Shown: positions 1 through 8,719, counted from the stretch's first letter. The stretch: DNA of 64,000 nucleotides from Paenibacillus oenotherae (GCF_019443105.1 NZ_JAHZIJ010000009.1:122257-186256); one strand, 5' to 3'. Notes: a model not told the origin generated them from the sequence alone. Numbers and translations are program-made.

Positions 1-33
1 CACACCCATACCCGTAATAACAACCCTTTCCAT
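1..33 (-). CDS. fabF: Beta-ketoacyl-ACP synthase II, first 11 codons (runs off window)
   Basis: Reading the reverse strand from 33 gives MERVVITGMGV, the characteristic beginning of FabF/KAS II, the condensing enzyme of fatty-acid chain elongation. A strong AAAGGAGG ribosome binding site lies just upstream on that strand. Only the N-terminus is inside the window, so catalytic residues cannot be checked. It is divergent from the regulator at 164, with which it shares a 130-bp intergenic region. Confidence 0.6.
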   Translation of the reverse strand, partial: MERVVITGMGV

Positions 34-94
34 TACTGTTGTCCTCCTTTATTCTAAGTCAAGTTAATATTATTTTGTTCTATATATTATCCTA

Positions 95-123
95 TTACAA
101 GTTATGGTTTATCATAGTATAAT
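95..123 (+). promoter_or_regulatory. Sigma-A-like promoter of the MmyB-type regulator
   Basis: TTACAA (95-100), a 17-bp spacer and a perfect TATAAT (118-123) precede the gene at 164. It lies in the divergent region shared with fabF. Confidence 0.55.
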
Positions 124-163
124 GAGTAACATAATAAACGAAATAAAAAGGTGAATTGATAGT

Positions 164-1003
164 ATGGATCGTACAGTAAGACTCCAAACACTATCTGCTT
201 TTTTGAAGTCAAAAAGGGCGAAAATTTTCCCCGAATCTATTGGGCTCACTTCAGGCAGCCGCAGAAGAACACCAGGCCTCCGAAGGGAAGAAGTCGCCCA
301 ACTGGCAGGGGTCAGCACCACTTGGTATACGTGGCTTGAACAGGGGCGAGATATAAGAATGTCCGCATCGGTGTTGGATTGTATCGCAAATGCGCTGCAA
401 TTGACCGCTGATGAACGCAAATATGTATTTGCTTTAGCACTGGAGTCGGGTTTAGGGGCCGCATCGTCGAAGGAAGAACAGACAGAAATCAGCCCGTCTT
501 TAAAAAAGATTATGAACGAGCTGCAATTTTGCCCTACCATCATAACCGATAGACGTTATTTTATTGTCGGTTGGAATGAGGCGGCAGCGCACGTTTTTTT
601 AGACTTCGAACAAATTCCGATCGATCAGCGCAATATGATTCGTTTGTTGTTCACAAGGAAAGAGCTTCAAAGATTGGCGGTTAATTGGGACCATTTTATC
701 AGGGGATTTCTTGCTATCTTTCGTGCTTACTATGGTCAATATATGGAGGATGATTGGTACGATCGGTTTCTTGAGGAAATGAAGCTTGTTCACCCCGATT
801 TCGACCATCTATGGCAGCAAAGCGAGGTGAAATCGGCTCCGGAGGTTTTGATCGAATTTCGTCATGCAAAAGCAGGAAAGATGCTGTTTAATTTGACGTC
901 CCTTCTGGTTCAAGGTAGTTCAGATTTGCGCTGCAGCATCTATACTCCTGCTGTTGATTCCACAACAGAAAACAAGTTGCAAAAATTAATGGGCCGTAAA
1001 TAA
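164..1003 (+). CDS. XRE-family transcriptional regulator with MmyB-like ligand-binding domain
   Basis: A 279-residue protein. Residues ~9-75 form an N-terminal helix-turn-helix (GLRREEVAQLAGVSTTWYTW, then recognition helix and a DERKY boundary), typical of XRE regulators of the MmyB-like class. Residues ~105-270 match the PAS-like MmyB ligand domain (PTIITDRRYFIVGWNEAA at its start), which in relatives binds small hydrophobic or fatty-acid-like ligands. The start is set by AAGGTG upstream of ATG 164. Divergence from fabF suggests, but does not prove, a link to lipid metabolism. Target genes cannot be read from sequence. Confidence 0.85.
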   Translation: MDRTVRLQTLSAFLKSKRAKIFPESIGLTSGSRRRTPGLRREEVAQLAGVSTTWYTWLEQGRDIRMSASVLDCIANALQLTADERKYVFALALESGLGAASSKEEQTEISPSLKKIMNELQFCPTIITDRRYFIVGWNEAAAHVFLDFEQIPIDQRNMIRLLFTRKELQRLAVNWDHFIRGFLAIFRAYYGQYMEDDWYDRFLEEMKLVHPDFDHLWQQSEVKSAPEVLIEFRHAKAGKMLFNLTSLLVQGSSDLRCSIYTPAVDSTTENKLQKLMGRK

Positions 1004-1044
1004 TCAGCAAACCAGAGGCGCTGAATGCGGGGGCTTAGAGCACA

Positions 1045-1965
1045 TTATCTTTTGTATGCTTTCTGCAATTCCGCAAGATCAAATTTCTTCATTTTAAGAA
1101 ATGCTTTTGTTATAGAAGCAACTTGCTCCGGCGTACCCTTGCTCATCATCTCATCCATCTCTCTCGGTACGATTTGCCAGGACACACCATACTTATCTTT
1201 CAGCCAGCCGCATTGCTCGGCTTCAGGAACCTCAGAGAGCTTCCCCCAGTAGTAGTCAATTTCATCTTGTGTGTCGCAATACACCATGAATGAAACTGCC
1301 TCGTTGATACTAAATTGATGCTCGTGCGCGCTGTCCATTGCGGCAAACCACTGATTTGCCAGCATGAAATCGGCGAACATGACCGTTCCTTCTTTGTCAG
1401 GTTCCATGCCTTTGGGGTAGCGAGCGGTAAGTCCCTGCTTGGAGTTCTTAAATACGGATAAGTAAAAATGAATCGCCTCTTCCGTTTTGCCGCATTGATC
1501 ACCGACAAACAATATCGACGGTATGATTGCAGGACGTACTTCACCTTCCGGGTTGGTAAGAATCAACTGCCACGTCAAACCATACTTATCCTGAATCCAG
1601 CCATATCTCTCACTGAACGGATACTTATCGAGCGGCATTAACGCTGTCCCACCATCAGATAGCTTGTTCCAAACCTCATTAATTCTCTCCCTCGCATCTT
1701 TGTCACGGGACGGGTCAAAATTAACCATGAAAGACACAGACGGATTGATTTTAAAATAGGGTCCTGCGCTGATCGCCATGAACTTCTGACCCCATATTTC
1801 AAAAGAGACTAGATCGCTATCGCCTGATGGTGTGTCAAGTAATGTGGTTACATTCGTAATTTTAGAGTCCGGGAACAAGGAAACATAAAACTCTGCTGCT
1901 TCCTTGGCCTCCTTGTCGTACCATAAATGCGGAACGATTGTTTGATCTGTTAAACTGATTGACAT
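1045..1965 (-). CDS. Tandem VOC (PhnB-like / glyoxalase-fold) protein
   Basis: A 306-residue protein with two PhnB-type vicinal-oxygen-chelate halves. Residues ~8-135 start with IVPHLWYDKEAKEAAEFY; residues ~150-280 start with IPSILFVGDQCGKTEEAIHF. Each half ends with the family's W-x-L/I repeat (KYGLTWQLI and KYGVSWQIV). Proteins of this type were once labelled 3-demethylubiquinone methyltransferase. The real substrate is generally unknown; relatives include fosfomycin and glyoxalase-type enzymes. It is convergent with the regulator upstream and monocistronic. Confidence 0.85.
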   Translation of the reverse strand: MSISLTDQTIVPHLWYDKEAKEAAEFYVSLFPDSKITNVTTLLDTPSGDSDLVSFEIWGQKFMAISAGPYFKINPSVSFMVNFDPSRDKDARERINEVWNKLSDGGTALMPLDKYPFSERYGWIQDKYGLTWQLILTNPEGEVRPAIIPSILFVGDQCGKTEEAIHFYLSVFKNSKQGLTARYPKGMEPDKEGTVMFADFMLANQWFAAMDSAHEHQFSINEAVSFMVYCDTQDEIDYYWGKLSEVPEAEQCGWLKDKYGVSWQIVPREMDEMMSKGTPEQVASITKAFLKMKKFDLAELQKAYKR

Positions 1966-2190
1966 GATTCAACAGCCCCTTTATGGAGGAATTTTGACAA
2001 CCCTATATTGTTATATACCATAAATGAGCTGTTCAAACACAGATTTCGGTTCAACCCGTTATACATAATCCTGAAAACATTTCATCCTCCGCAAAACGCA
2101 TTTAAGAAAATACGGGGTATGCCCATTCACTTATCTCCGCTCCCACATACGATGGTTTAGCCTATCAATGTAAGGAGTGACAAGAAGAAC

Positions 2191-2520
2191 ATGTCATTTA
2201 TGCCACCTCCACCTCCAACTCCCCCAGGATTCCCAGGGCAGCCGGGACCGTCGGCACCACCGGGAATTATGGCACCCAGTTCGCCTCCCCCGGGTTTTAT
2301 CCCTCAGCAACCTGCGGTTTCGCCCTTTGCTGTCGACCCGGGAGCGATTGCTCGTTGTTTGTTTCGGAATACGTATGTTTGGCTCGTGAATGGAAATCAA
2401 TTCTGGTTTTACCCGGTTTTCGTAGGTCGCACCTCGGTTTCGGGGTTTCGGTGGAACGGAAGGGTTTGGCTGTATACCGGATTGAGCTTGCAATCCATCC
2501 AATCCTTTACATGTTTCTAA
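2191..2520 (+). CDS. Small proline-rich N-terminus protein of unknown function
   Basis: A 109-residue protein. Residues 1-47 are strongly Pro/Gly-rich (MSFMPPPPPTPPGF onward). The C-terminal ~60 residues are aromatic and basic (NTYVWLVNGNQFWFYPVFVGR). The C-terminal pattern resembles small exosporium or spore-surface and transporter-annotated proteins of Paenibacillus, but I cannot assign a function. The RBS AAGGAG is about 13 nt from ATG 2191. It is followed at once by a strong terminator. Confidence 0.6.
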   Translation: MSFMPPPPPTPPGFPGQPGPSAPPGIMAPSSPPPGFIPQQPAVSPFAVDPGAIARCLFRNTYVWLVNGNQFWFYPVFVGRTSVSGFRWNGRVWLYTGLSLQSIQSFTCF

Positions 2521-2532
2521 ATGAACACGGGA

Positions 2533-2565
2533 AAAAGCTCCGTTCCACGAGGAACGGAGCTTTTC
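2533..2565 (+). terminator. Rho-independent terminator
   Basis: AAAGCTCCGTTCC / GGAACGGAGCTTT stem with an ACGA loop and T-run, 12 bp after the proline-rich gene. The A-run on the other side means it could work in both directions. Confidence 0.85.
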
Positions 2566-2723
2566 TTGTCATAAAAGGAGCCTTCGTGTGCCGGATTCAT
2601 GTGTTGGCCACATATACTCTGCCTCATGCACGCCGAGAACTGCGCAAGATGCAGCAAGTCGGAGGAGCCGTACAACACACTGCGTGAGGGGACTCTGAAG
2701 TCATTCCATCGGCGGCGGCAGAC

Positions 2724-2904
2724 ATTCCTGCGAATCGGCATGCTTTTTCTCTTTCCAGCCTGCTTAATACCGAATGCCTGCCAACGCGCAGGCATTTGGC
2801 CATATTTTTCCGATAGCGACCCAATCCGCCGTATATTCCTGCATGATCGCAGGCATTCTGCCCTCAACGGCTTCTTTTAGCTGAAATTCCTGCACTTTCG
2901 CAGG
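2724..2904. repeat. Cluster of CCTGC-N6-GCAGG palindromes
   Basis: Within the gene-free stretch 2566-3055 I see CCTGC-N6-GCAGG at 2777-2792 (inside a perfect 8-bp inverted repeat, ATGCCTGC...GCAGGCAT, 2774-2795), 2838-2853 and 2889-2904. A decayed unit lies at ~2727. The arms and 6-nt spacing are constant while the loops differ, so this is a dispersed palindromic repeat and not a set of terminators. No protein gene was found in this stretch. Confidence 0.7.
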
Positions 2905-3055
2905 CTTCCCCTCACTCTACTAGCCGGATCTGTTGTAGTCAGATACAGCCACACGTTTGCAGCCTAGTTAACGGGAAGCCCGCCGGTTCTTGCCATGTGT
3001 GAACCAATCTTCGGCAGAAGCGGGACAGCCGCTTGTATGGCATCCATTACAGAAC

Positions 3056-3691
3056 TTAGAAGCTGGCTGCAACCTCTTTTGCTTTAACAATCGCTTTTTC
3101 TTTGATCGCTTGGCCTTGGTCTTGCGATAAAGCCATGCCTTCTACAAAAATAGGTTCAAAGGAAGGAATTCCGTAGAACAGCGAGATTTTCTTCAGGTAG
3201 CTAAAACCGCTTTCCATCGCAGCAGCAGGACCCTCGGAATACACTCCGCCGCTAGCTTGGATATGCAGTCCTTTTTTGTCAGTAAGCAGGCCTACAGGAC
3301 CCTCCGGCGTATATTTGAACGTTTTGCCCGCAACGGAAACAGCATCAATGTACGCTTTCAAAACGGGCGGGAATGAGAAATTCCACATCGGAGAAACAAA
3401 AACATACTTGTCCGCAGCAACAAACTGATCCACGAGTTCACCTAAACGTGCTACTTTTGCCTGTTCAGCATCGGATAGTTGGTCAAAAGCACTTCCTGAT
3501 TGAAGTTTACCCCAGCCACTGAATACATCAGCATCAATTGCAGGAATATCCAGATTGAACAGATCAAGACGAATGACTTCATCCGAAGGATTCGCTTCGC
3601 TATACGCGTTAATGAACTCTTCACCTACAGCAAGACTGAACGATGTTGAGTGATCATGCGGGTGTGCAGTAATATACAGTACAGTTGACAT
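3056..3691 (-). CDS. azoR: FMN-dependent NADH-azoreductase
   Basis: A 211-residue flavodoxin-like fold protein of the AzoR family. The N-terminal strand and phosphate-binding loop are [17 protein letters not shown]. The FMN-binding region [19 protein letters not shown] (about residues 98-116) and the quinone/FMN segment [12 protein letters not shown] follow. It reduces quinones and azo dyes with NADH, probably in thiol-independent electrophile protection. Length is normal for the family. The minus-strand gene has GGAGGG upstream of its ATG. Confidence 0.92.
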   Translation of the reverse strand: MSTVLYITAHPHDHSTSFSLAVGEEFINAYSEANPSDEVIRLDLFNLDIPAIDADVFSGWGKLQSGSAFDQLSDAEQAKVARLGELVDQFVAADKYVFVSPMWNFSFPPVLKAYIDAVSVAGKTFKYTPEGPVGLLTDKKGLHIQASGGVYSEGPAAAMESGFSYLKKISLFYGIPSFEPIFVEGMALSQDQGQAIKEKAIVKAKEVAASF

Positions 3692-3937
3692 TATTATAAC
3701 TTCCCTCCAAGTTTAATGGTTGCTTTACTATTATAACTTTTTTTAAGTTAATTTCAAATAGTAATTTAATAATTATATTTGGCATTCGAATGGACGCATG
3801 TATGAATATGATCTCCAATGAGAGCAGGTATAACAAATGGATAATTTACCACAAAACCAAAATACTAAAGCAGGAAAGTCCAATAGAAAACCTAATTAAT
3901 TAAAGGGATACTAAAATTCAGTACACAGGAGGTAATT

Positions 3938-4333
3938 ATGGGCAGATTAGTTCATTTTGAGGTTCATGTTGATGATATGGAGCGTGCCAAGACGTTCTAT
4001 GGAGAGGTATTCGGATGGACCTTTGAGGATTGGAGCAGCTATGCGGGAATGCCCTATTTTGGAGCTGTAACGGGTGACGCAAACGCGCTTGGAATTAACG
4101 GGGCTTTGGTGAAGCGCCAAGGGCCTTCCCCGGAGCAAGGCCAGCCTGTGAATGGCTATGCATGTACGATGGGTGTAGAAGACTACGATGCTACGGAAGC
4201 GAAAATTCTTAATCATGGAGGCAAAATCGCATTACCCAAGTACGCCCTTCCTGGAATGGCGTGGCAAGGCTATTATATCGACACGGAAGGCAATATTTTT
4301 GGCATCCATCAACCAGATGAGAACGCCAAATAG
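3938..4333 (+). CDS. Single-domain VOC family protein (glyoxalase-like)
   Basis: A 131-residue protein with one VOC half-barrel pair: GRLVHFEVHVDDMERAKTFY at the start, a metal-site His (H7/H10 region), and EDYDATEAKILNHGGKI and GYYIDTEGNIFGIHQPD at the end. The terminal GNIFGI strand is typical of the YaeR/CatE-like subgroup. ACAGGAGG lies 6 nt before ATG. Substrate unknown. Confidence 0.85.
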   Translation: MGRLVHFEVHVDDMERAKTFYGEVFGWTFEDWSSYAGMPYFGAVTGDANALGINGALVKRQGPSPEQGQPVNGYACTMGVEDYDATEAKILNHGGKIALPKYALPGMAWQGYYIDTEGNIFGIHQPDENAK

Positions 4334-4358
4334 ACTTGCCTTGTATTTTTCTCACCAA

Positions 4359-4514
4359 GGGGCTGTCCGAAAAGTCCAATATCGAATGATCAGTCCCAAA
4401 TGATATGAGGATGCCTCGAAACCACTAAAAAGTGGGGCTGGAAGCATCCCTATCATTGTATATAGCGACTTAGTGGGGACTCTGAAAGCATCTAACAACT
4501 TTCTGGACAACCCC
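4359..4514. mobile_element. MITE-like element with 17-bp imperfect terminal inverted repeats
   Basis: GGGGCTGTCCGAAAAGT at 4359-4375 and ACTTTCTGGACAACCCC at 4498-4514 are inverted repeats with 14/17 identity, bounding 156 bp without coding capacity. The interior folds through ATGATA...GGATGC against GCATCC...TATCAT. GGGGxTGTCCxxAAAGT ends are typical of some IS elements (IS1182-like), so this is probably a non-autonomous derivative. No clear target duplication is visible. Confidence 0.5.
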
Positions 4515-4554
4515 TTCTCCAACTGTTATGAAGGCAGCGTGACAGAGTAAGAAG

Positions 4555-4681
4555 CCTGCGAATGTGCAGGAATTTCGGCTGCAAGACCCCATAATGGTTA
4601 AATTCCTGCGATCATGCATGAATTTGAGTAAAAATCGGCCGTTAAGGAGAAACAAAGGTGAAATACCTGCACTCTGGCAGG
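4555..4681. repeat. Second cluster of CCTGC-N6-GCAGG palindromes
   Basis: Units occur at 4555-4570, 4605-4620 (one arm decayed) and 4666-4681. The last sits inside a longer GTGAAATACCTGC / GCAGGCATTTCAC stem. Decayed halves are at ~4719-4734 and ~4808-4822. They fill the gene-free region 4515-4920 together with a short CCAAAAAGGACTTTTTGG hairpin at ~4862-4880. Confidence 0.65.
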
Positions 4682-4920
4682 CATTTCACCTTCATGGGGT
4701 CAGAAACGAGCAAAAGGCTGCCGTTTCGCAGGTTTCGCCTGGCTCGCAGCTCGCTTGTCTCGGTGTTTGAGTTACTGATCGTCCTCTGGCGAGGAGTACG
4801 TTAACTGTCCCATGATCGCAGGCATTCCACATCGTGCCACTTCTTAAAGTGAGTTGAGATTTCCAAAAAGGACTTTTTGGCCAGTCCTTGGTGATGGGGG
4901 CGAGCTGTGATTCAGCAAAT

Positions 4921-5814
4921 CTACAATCCGCCGTAATACTTCCGATACTCCTGCTCCAGAAGCGATTCGCTTAATTCACCGCACGCAAGCTCTTTGGAGG
5001 AAATACACAATCCTGCACAGATCGTGCCCAGCCTCAAGCTCTCCTCCACCGATTTTCCGTTCATGAATCCGTATAGATACCCCACGAAGAAATTGTCTCC
5101 AGCCCCGTTCGCATCAACAAAAGGATAATCCGGTATGATCGGTGTTTCCAACCATTTGCCCTCCTTTGTCAAAGCAGTTGAGCCTCCTTTGCCATGGGTG
5201 CAAACAACCAATTCTTTCCCTTGTGCGATCCACTTCATCATCACAGCTCGATAATCATCCAACTGATCGGAGCTTAAGAAGATGGTATCGGCAATTTCGA
5301 TATAATCTTCGTGGTAAGGATTGCCCAAGTCATAATCGTGCAGGTCCGTCCAGACAGGCTTACGATGCTTCTTCACAAGCGGTATAAGCTGCTTCGTATA
5401 TCCGATAATATTAAGGACAACGAGATCACATTGTTCAATACATTGCTCCAGCCTAACCATATCAAGAGGCAGCTCCACAGAGGATTGCGTAACAAAAATC
5501 GAGATTCGGCCTCCCTGCGGATCCATCAGGTTCACATGTCTCTCCGTTCCATTGGGATCGAAATCATAGATGAAATGTACCCCTTCCTTCTCAAGGTCGT
5601 CGATAATCTTGTGGCCGTAGGGATCATTTCCGATAATCGAATGAAGTATGGGGCTCCTGTTAAGCTTCGATAGAGGAATAGCCTTGCCCGCTCCGGTCGA
5701 GCCCATCGTTTCATGAAAGGGAGCATAATGGATCGTTTGCGGCTTAGGCTCAGGCAGTTGCGGCAAATAAATGATAGAGTCATACGTTGTACCGCCGATA
5801 ATCAGTATCTTCAT
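4921..5814 (-). CDS. PfkB-family carbohydrate kinase
   Basis: A 297-residue ribokinase-fold protein. The N-terminus ILIIGGTTYDSIIYLPQLP starts the fold, with a GSTGAGKA segment at ~38-45. The C-terminal PfkB signature VDANGAGDNFFVGYLYGF (about 234-251) supplies the catalytic Asp and anion hole (consensus DTxGAGDxF). It phosphorylates a sugar or nucleoside-like alcohol with ATP; the substrate is not evident. The start lies 4 bp after the nucleotidyltransferase stop, so the two are an operon, divergent from the ArsR gene. Confidence 0.88.
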   Translation of the reverse strand: MKILIIGGTTYDSIIYLPQLPEPKPQTIHYAPFHETMGSTGAGKAIPLSKLNRSPILHSIIGNDPYGHKIIDDLEKEGVHFIYDFDPNGTERHVNLMDPQGGRISIFVTQSSVELPLDMVRLEQCIEQCDLVVLNIIGYTKQLIPLVKKHRKPVWTDLHDYDLGNPYHEDYIEIADTIFLSSDQLDDYRAVMMKWIAQGKELVVCTHGKGGSTALTKEGKWLETPIIPDYPFVDANGAGDNFFVGYLYGFMNGKSVEESLRLGTICAGLCISSKELACGELSESLLEQEYRKYYGGL

Positions 5815-5818
5815 TCTT

Positions 5819-6598
5819 TTATTGTTCTCCTTTGCGGACGTGGCATAGTTGTTGTATTTTTTGTTTCATCGCAGCATTAATAGAAAATTCACGATCGAGA
5901 AAATTCAGAATCGCTTCCGCAGACTGCGGCAAGTTGTTATACCCGGCTATGCACTGCGAAAGTATTGGAGCATGCTGCTTATATCTGAACTCAAATCGCC
6001 GATGGATCATGAAACGATCCTCCGTGATAGCTTGCGGCTTCTCGATCAATGCAATCAAATCCAGCACCCGATCGACGGCGAATCTTTCAATAAAGGCATG
6101 GGCGCATAGCTGTTCCCCCCGATGATACCGGCACAAGCCTACATACAGATTGGTAAGCGCTTCACCGATCAGCCATTCTGTATCGGGCGCTTTATGCCCT
6201 TGACCCTCTGAAGGAAGGGAGCATTCGGAGATGGTATAGTCGTCGGACTTCCAAACCACTCTCCCGCCAGTATAAGCAATTTCCTGCAGCCTTTGGGGCT
6301 CAAACACGGCGTACTCGCAAAAAATCCCATCCTGGTAAAGGAGCTTGCAGCCGTCTTCCGTATTTTTAAAACGATAAGCGATCGGACCTTGTTCTTCCAG
6401 CCAATCGAAGTGCTCCAGAAACCGCTCCTTCGTCCCCTCCTTGCAGATCACGAAGAAGTCAAGATCGGAATACTCATCCAGGCGATTGAGCTCCGATCCC
6501 ACGGAACCTACTCCCAACAAGGCGAGGCCTTCAGGCCTCCGGCTTACAGCATCCGCGATTCCATCCAACCGCTCTAGCAGATGTCCTTTCATATTCAT
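5819..6598 (-). CDS. Nucleotidyltransferase-fold protein (AadK/KNTase-like)
   Basis: A 259-residue protein. The polymerase-beta-type motif GVGSVGSELNRLDEYSDLDF (about 30-49) gives the GS loop and Asp pair that bind the two metals. The rest is a helical domain like aminoglycoside nucleotidyltransferases. Whether it modifies an antibiotic or another small molecule is unknown. It is the first gene of the minus-strand operon with the PfkB kinase. The RBS AAGGGTGAT precedes ATG 6598. Confidence 0.75.
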   Translation of the reverse strand: MNMKGHLLERLDGIADAVSRRPEGLALLGVGSVGSELNRLDEYSDLDFFVICKEGTKERFLEHFDWLEEQGPIAYRFKNTEDGCKLLYQDGIFCEYAVFEPQRLQEIAYTGGRVVWKSDDYTISECSLPSEGQGHKAPDTEWLIGEALTNLYVGLCRYHRGEQLCAHAFIERFAVDRVLDLIALIEKPQAITEDRFMIHRRFEFRYKQHAPILSQCIAGYNNLPQSAEAILNFLDREFSINAAMKQKIQQLCHVRKGEQ

Positions 6599-6680
6599 CT
6601 AATCACCCTTTTTATGTTCGATATCTATCTAATTCGATTGTATGCGAATCCGATCCCCTTATCAAGAGGGATGCCCCTGT

Positions 6681-6734
6681 TTGACACTTGATTGGTCCTA
6701 TTTTATAATTAACCGGATTAGATCATTATCTAAT
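6681..6734 (+). promoter_or_regulatory. Consensus promoter and palindromic operator of the ArsR-type gene
   Basis: TTGACA (6681-6686), 17 bp, TATAAT (6704-6709) is a perfect sigma-A promoter. Eight bases downstream lies a perfect palindrome, ATTAGAT-catt-ATCTAAT (6717-6734), placed where a bound dimer would block transcription. A half site, ATCTAAT, lies at ~6625-6632 toward the divergent nucleotidyltransferase gene. Confidence 0.75.
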
Positions 6735-6763
6735 ACAATGAACCTTGAAAGAGGGTTTCACTC

Positions 6764-7825
6764 ATGGCCCCATCCCAACCAATCACGCTGCACATTCATC
6801 CGCCATTCGAGTATCTCTACTCCTTGTTTGCTTTGGGGACCAAAGAGCATTACTATACGATGATTCGTGAATGTGATCTGGAGCCGAGCAGGCAAATCGT
6901 AACCGCTCTTGATGAAATGAGCGCCGGCTTATCCGTTTATTTGGAGCGGGAACTGGAATATTTTTTCGATCTGTCTGGCTTAGGTTACATTCTTTATAAA
7001 TACATCTTGTCGCATCCGGAGCTGACAGAGGTAACTTCGCTTCTGAACGTGCTTCAGAGGTCTGATGCCACCGCACTGGCATTTCATATCGTGAGCAGCG
7101 TCGGGAAGAACAAGATGCCTCAGGCACATACGAAGCAATGGGATAAACTGCAGCATAGTGCCGCAGAGATGCTTCAGCTTGTCAATGGGGTCGAGTTTCA
7201 AGATCCTGTAAGGCGTGAGCGTGTCATCGAAAGCCTCCGCAATCCGGAGGAAACCAAACAGCGGTTCTGCTGGCTGCTGACACAGGTCTATACCCGCTGC
7301 TACTCTCCGCTGGAGAGTCGAATCCTGCAATGGATCTCAGACGAACAAGGGAAGTATCAGAGCATGCTGGATGAGAACCCTTCTGCTTTCGTGGAGCAAT
7401 ATATGAACCTCGAAGCCAGCCGACAGCCGGATCTCCATATCCATCTAAGCTTCTTTAAATATGTAAGCTGGCACCATTATTCACTGTATGATAAAGAAGA
7501 CAGCCCGGACTGGTTTATTCTCGGCGCCTATTCGGATCAGCTCTTCCGGAAAAATATTTTTGCCGACAAGTATTCGAGTTTCTTCAAAGCATTGTCGGAC
7601 CCCAACCGAATTGAAATTCTGAAGCTGTTGTCCAAGCGGCCATGGTTCGGGCAGGAGCTTGCGGAACAGCTGCAGATTACGCCTGCAACCGTGTCGTATC
7701 ATATGTCCTTTCTGCAGAAAATCGGTGCGGTCACTTTTCAGCGCGCAGATAACCGCTCCTACTATTCCCTTAACGGAGCAAAGCTGATCAAGCCGCTCGA
7801 GGAATTTAGTCACTATTTTCAATAG
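6764..7825 (+). CDS. ArsR-family regulator with long N-terminal domain and C-terminal HTH
   Basis: A 353-residue protein. Residues ~270-345 are an ArsR winged helix (FFKALSDPNRIEILKLLSKR then ELAEQLQITPATVSYHMSFL). The HTH is at the C-terminus, behind ~260 residues of helical sensor domain, as in a DUF5937-like subgroup. There is no CxC metal motif in the ArsR helix, so it probably senses an organic ligand and not a metal. It likely represses itself and the divergent nucleotidyltransferase/PfkB operon through the palindrome at 6717-6734. AAAGAGGG precedes ATG 6764. Confidence 0.85.
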   Translation: MAPSQPITLHIHPPFEYLYSLFALGTKEHYYTMIRECDLEPSRQIVTALDEMSAGLSVYLERELEYFFDLSGLGYILYKYILSHPELTEVTSLLNVLQRSDATALAFHIVSSVGKNKMPQAHTKQWDKLQHSAAEMLQLVNGVEFQDPVRRERVIESLRNPEETKQRFCWLLTQVYTRCYSPLESRILQWISDEQGKYQSMLDENPSAFVEQYMNLEASRQPDLHIHLSFFKYVSWHHYSLYDKEDSPDWFILGAYSDQLFRKNIFADKYSSFFKALSDPNRIEILKLLSKRPWFGQELAEQLQITPATVSYHMSFLQKIGAVTFQRADNRSYYSLNGAKLIKPLEEFSHYFQ

Positions 7826-7948
7826 AAATCCACCCTTAGCGATGAGGCATGATCGCAGAATCCCGGCTGCCTTTTCACGATGGACGCGCCAGCTCATACT
7901 CATCCACATCCAAACAAGTCGCTTCGCTTATTGAAGATCCTCTGCAGC

Positions 7949-7997
7949 AAAAAAGGTATAATCCCTCATTATTTCGAGGAGATTATACCTTTTTTTG
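7949..7997. terminator. Bidirectional terminator
   Basis: AAAAAAGGTATAATC...GATTATACCTTTTTT, a 15-bp stem with A-run on one side and T-run on the other, between the convergent ArsR and Doc genes. Confidence 0.85.
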
Positions 7998-8032
7998 AGA
8001 TCGTTCAGCACGCCTATAGGGGTTTTTGCATT

Positions 8033-8440
8033 TTATGATTCTGGAATCGACATGCAGTGAGCTTCAATGATCACAACGGTTTGTTGACGGTCGAATCGAT
8101 GATTAACCATATCCACCGTAAAATCCTCGGCTTTCTTTGTATCCATCTTAAAGTGCAAGTCATTATAAAGTAGAAATATAACCAGTGCTGTAAATGCTGT
8201 TCGTTTATTTGCGTTGTGAAAAGGATGGTTTTGCCCCAGCGATTCGAATAAAGCAGCAGCTTTCTCAAAAATAGTGGGATAAGCATCTTCACCAAAGACT
8301 GAAGATTGAGGTCGATGGACAGCTGATTCGAGCATTCCTGGTTCTTTTACTCCTATATGTTCACCCGGGCTATAACGTTGAATCATGGCTACATTGATAG
8401 CTATCACTTCTTGGACGGATAGATAGCGGATGGATGTCAT
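8033..8440 (-). CDS. doc: Doc-family toxin (Fic fold), copy 1
   Basis: A 135-residue death-on-curing protein. The catalytic motif HPFHNANKRTAF (His72 onward) fits Doc/Fic HxFx(D/N)xNKR, and the Doc N-terminal signature HIGVKEPGMLESAVHRPQ is present. P1 Doc phosphorylates EF-Tu and stops translation; the same role is inferred here. Its ATG overlaps the antitoxin stop by 4 bp (8437-8440), giving translational coupling. Of the two near-identical copies, this one keeps the catalytic His. Confidence 0.9.
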   Translation of the reverse strand: MTSIRYLSVQEVIAINVAMIQRYSPGEHIGVKEPGMLESAVHRPQSSVFGEDAYPTIFEKAAALFESLGQNHPFHNANKRTAFTALVIFLLYNDLHFKMDTKKAEDFTVDMVNHRFDRQQTVVIIEAHCMSIPES

Positions 8441-8700
8441 CTGTCTTTAAGCCCGCGAAGCGTTTGATCGTATTCCTCAATGACATCAGTCAATTTATCC
8501 ATGAAGTCCGTACTAATTCCGTCAGGTAAGGAAACTTTCGTCGATTTCCTAATGACGATTTCCCCTGTGTCTGGGCTAACATCGATGCTGACTGTATCAC
8601 CCTGATCCAATCCAATTTGCTTCAAAGCATCAGTCATGGTTATACCTAGGCTGTTGCCGAATTTGGTCACTTTTCGTTCCATCTCAACCATCCTATTCAT
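8437..8700 (-). CDS. AbrB/MazE-type antitoxin of Doc copy 1
   Basis: An 87-residue protein. Residues ~5-50 are a swapped-hairpin AbrB DNA-binding fold (MERKVTKFGNSLGITMTDAL, then DTVSIDVSPDTGEIVIRK). The acidic C-terminus DKLTDVIEEYDQTLRGLKDR probably wraps the toxin. It is the first gene of the pair, so it presumably represses the operon through the AATTGTTATAACAATT palindrome at ~8726-8741. AAGGAGGGA precedes ATG 8700. The protein is identical to the copy at 51608. Confidence 0.9.
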   Translation of the reverse strand: MNRMVEMERKVTKFGNSLGITMTDALKQIGLDQGDTVSIDVSPDTGEIVIRKSTKVSLPDGISTDFMDKLTDVIEEYDQTLRGLKDR

Positions 8701-8719
8701 TAGGGTCCCTCCTTATCAT

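Noticed and set aside
2599-2880. Overlapping ORFs on both strands in 2,517-2,880
   Set aside because: They are created by the palindromic repeats, lack RBS, and show no conserved protein features.
2724-2904. GCAGG palindromes as terminators
   Set aside because: Arms are only 5-8 bp with no T-runs, and they occur in clusters away from gene ends.
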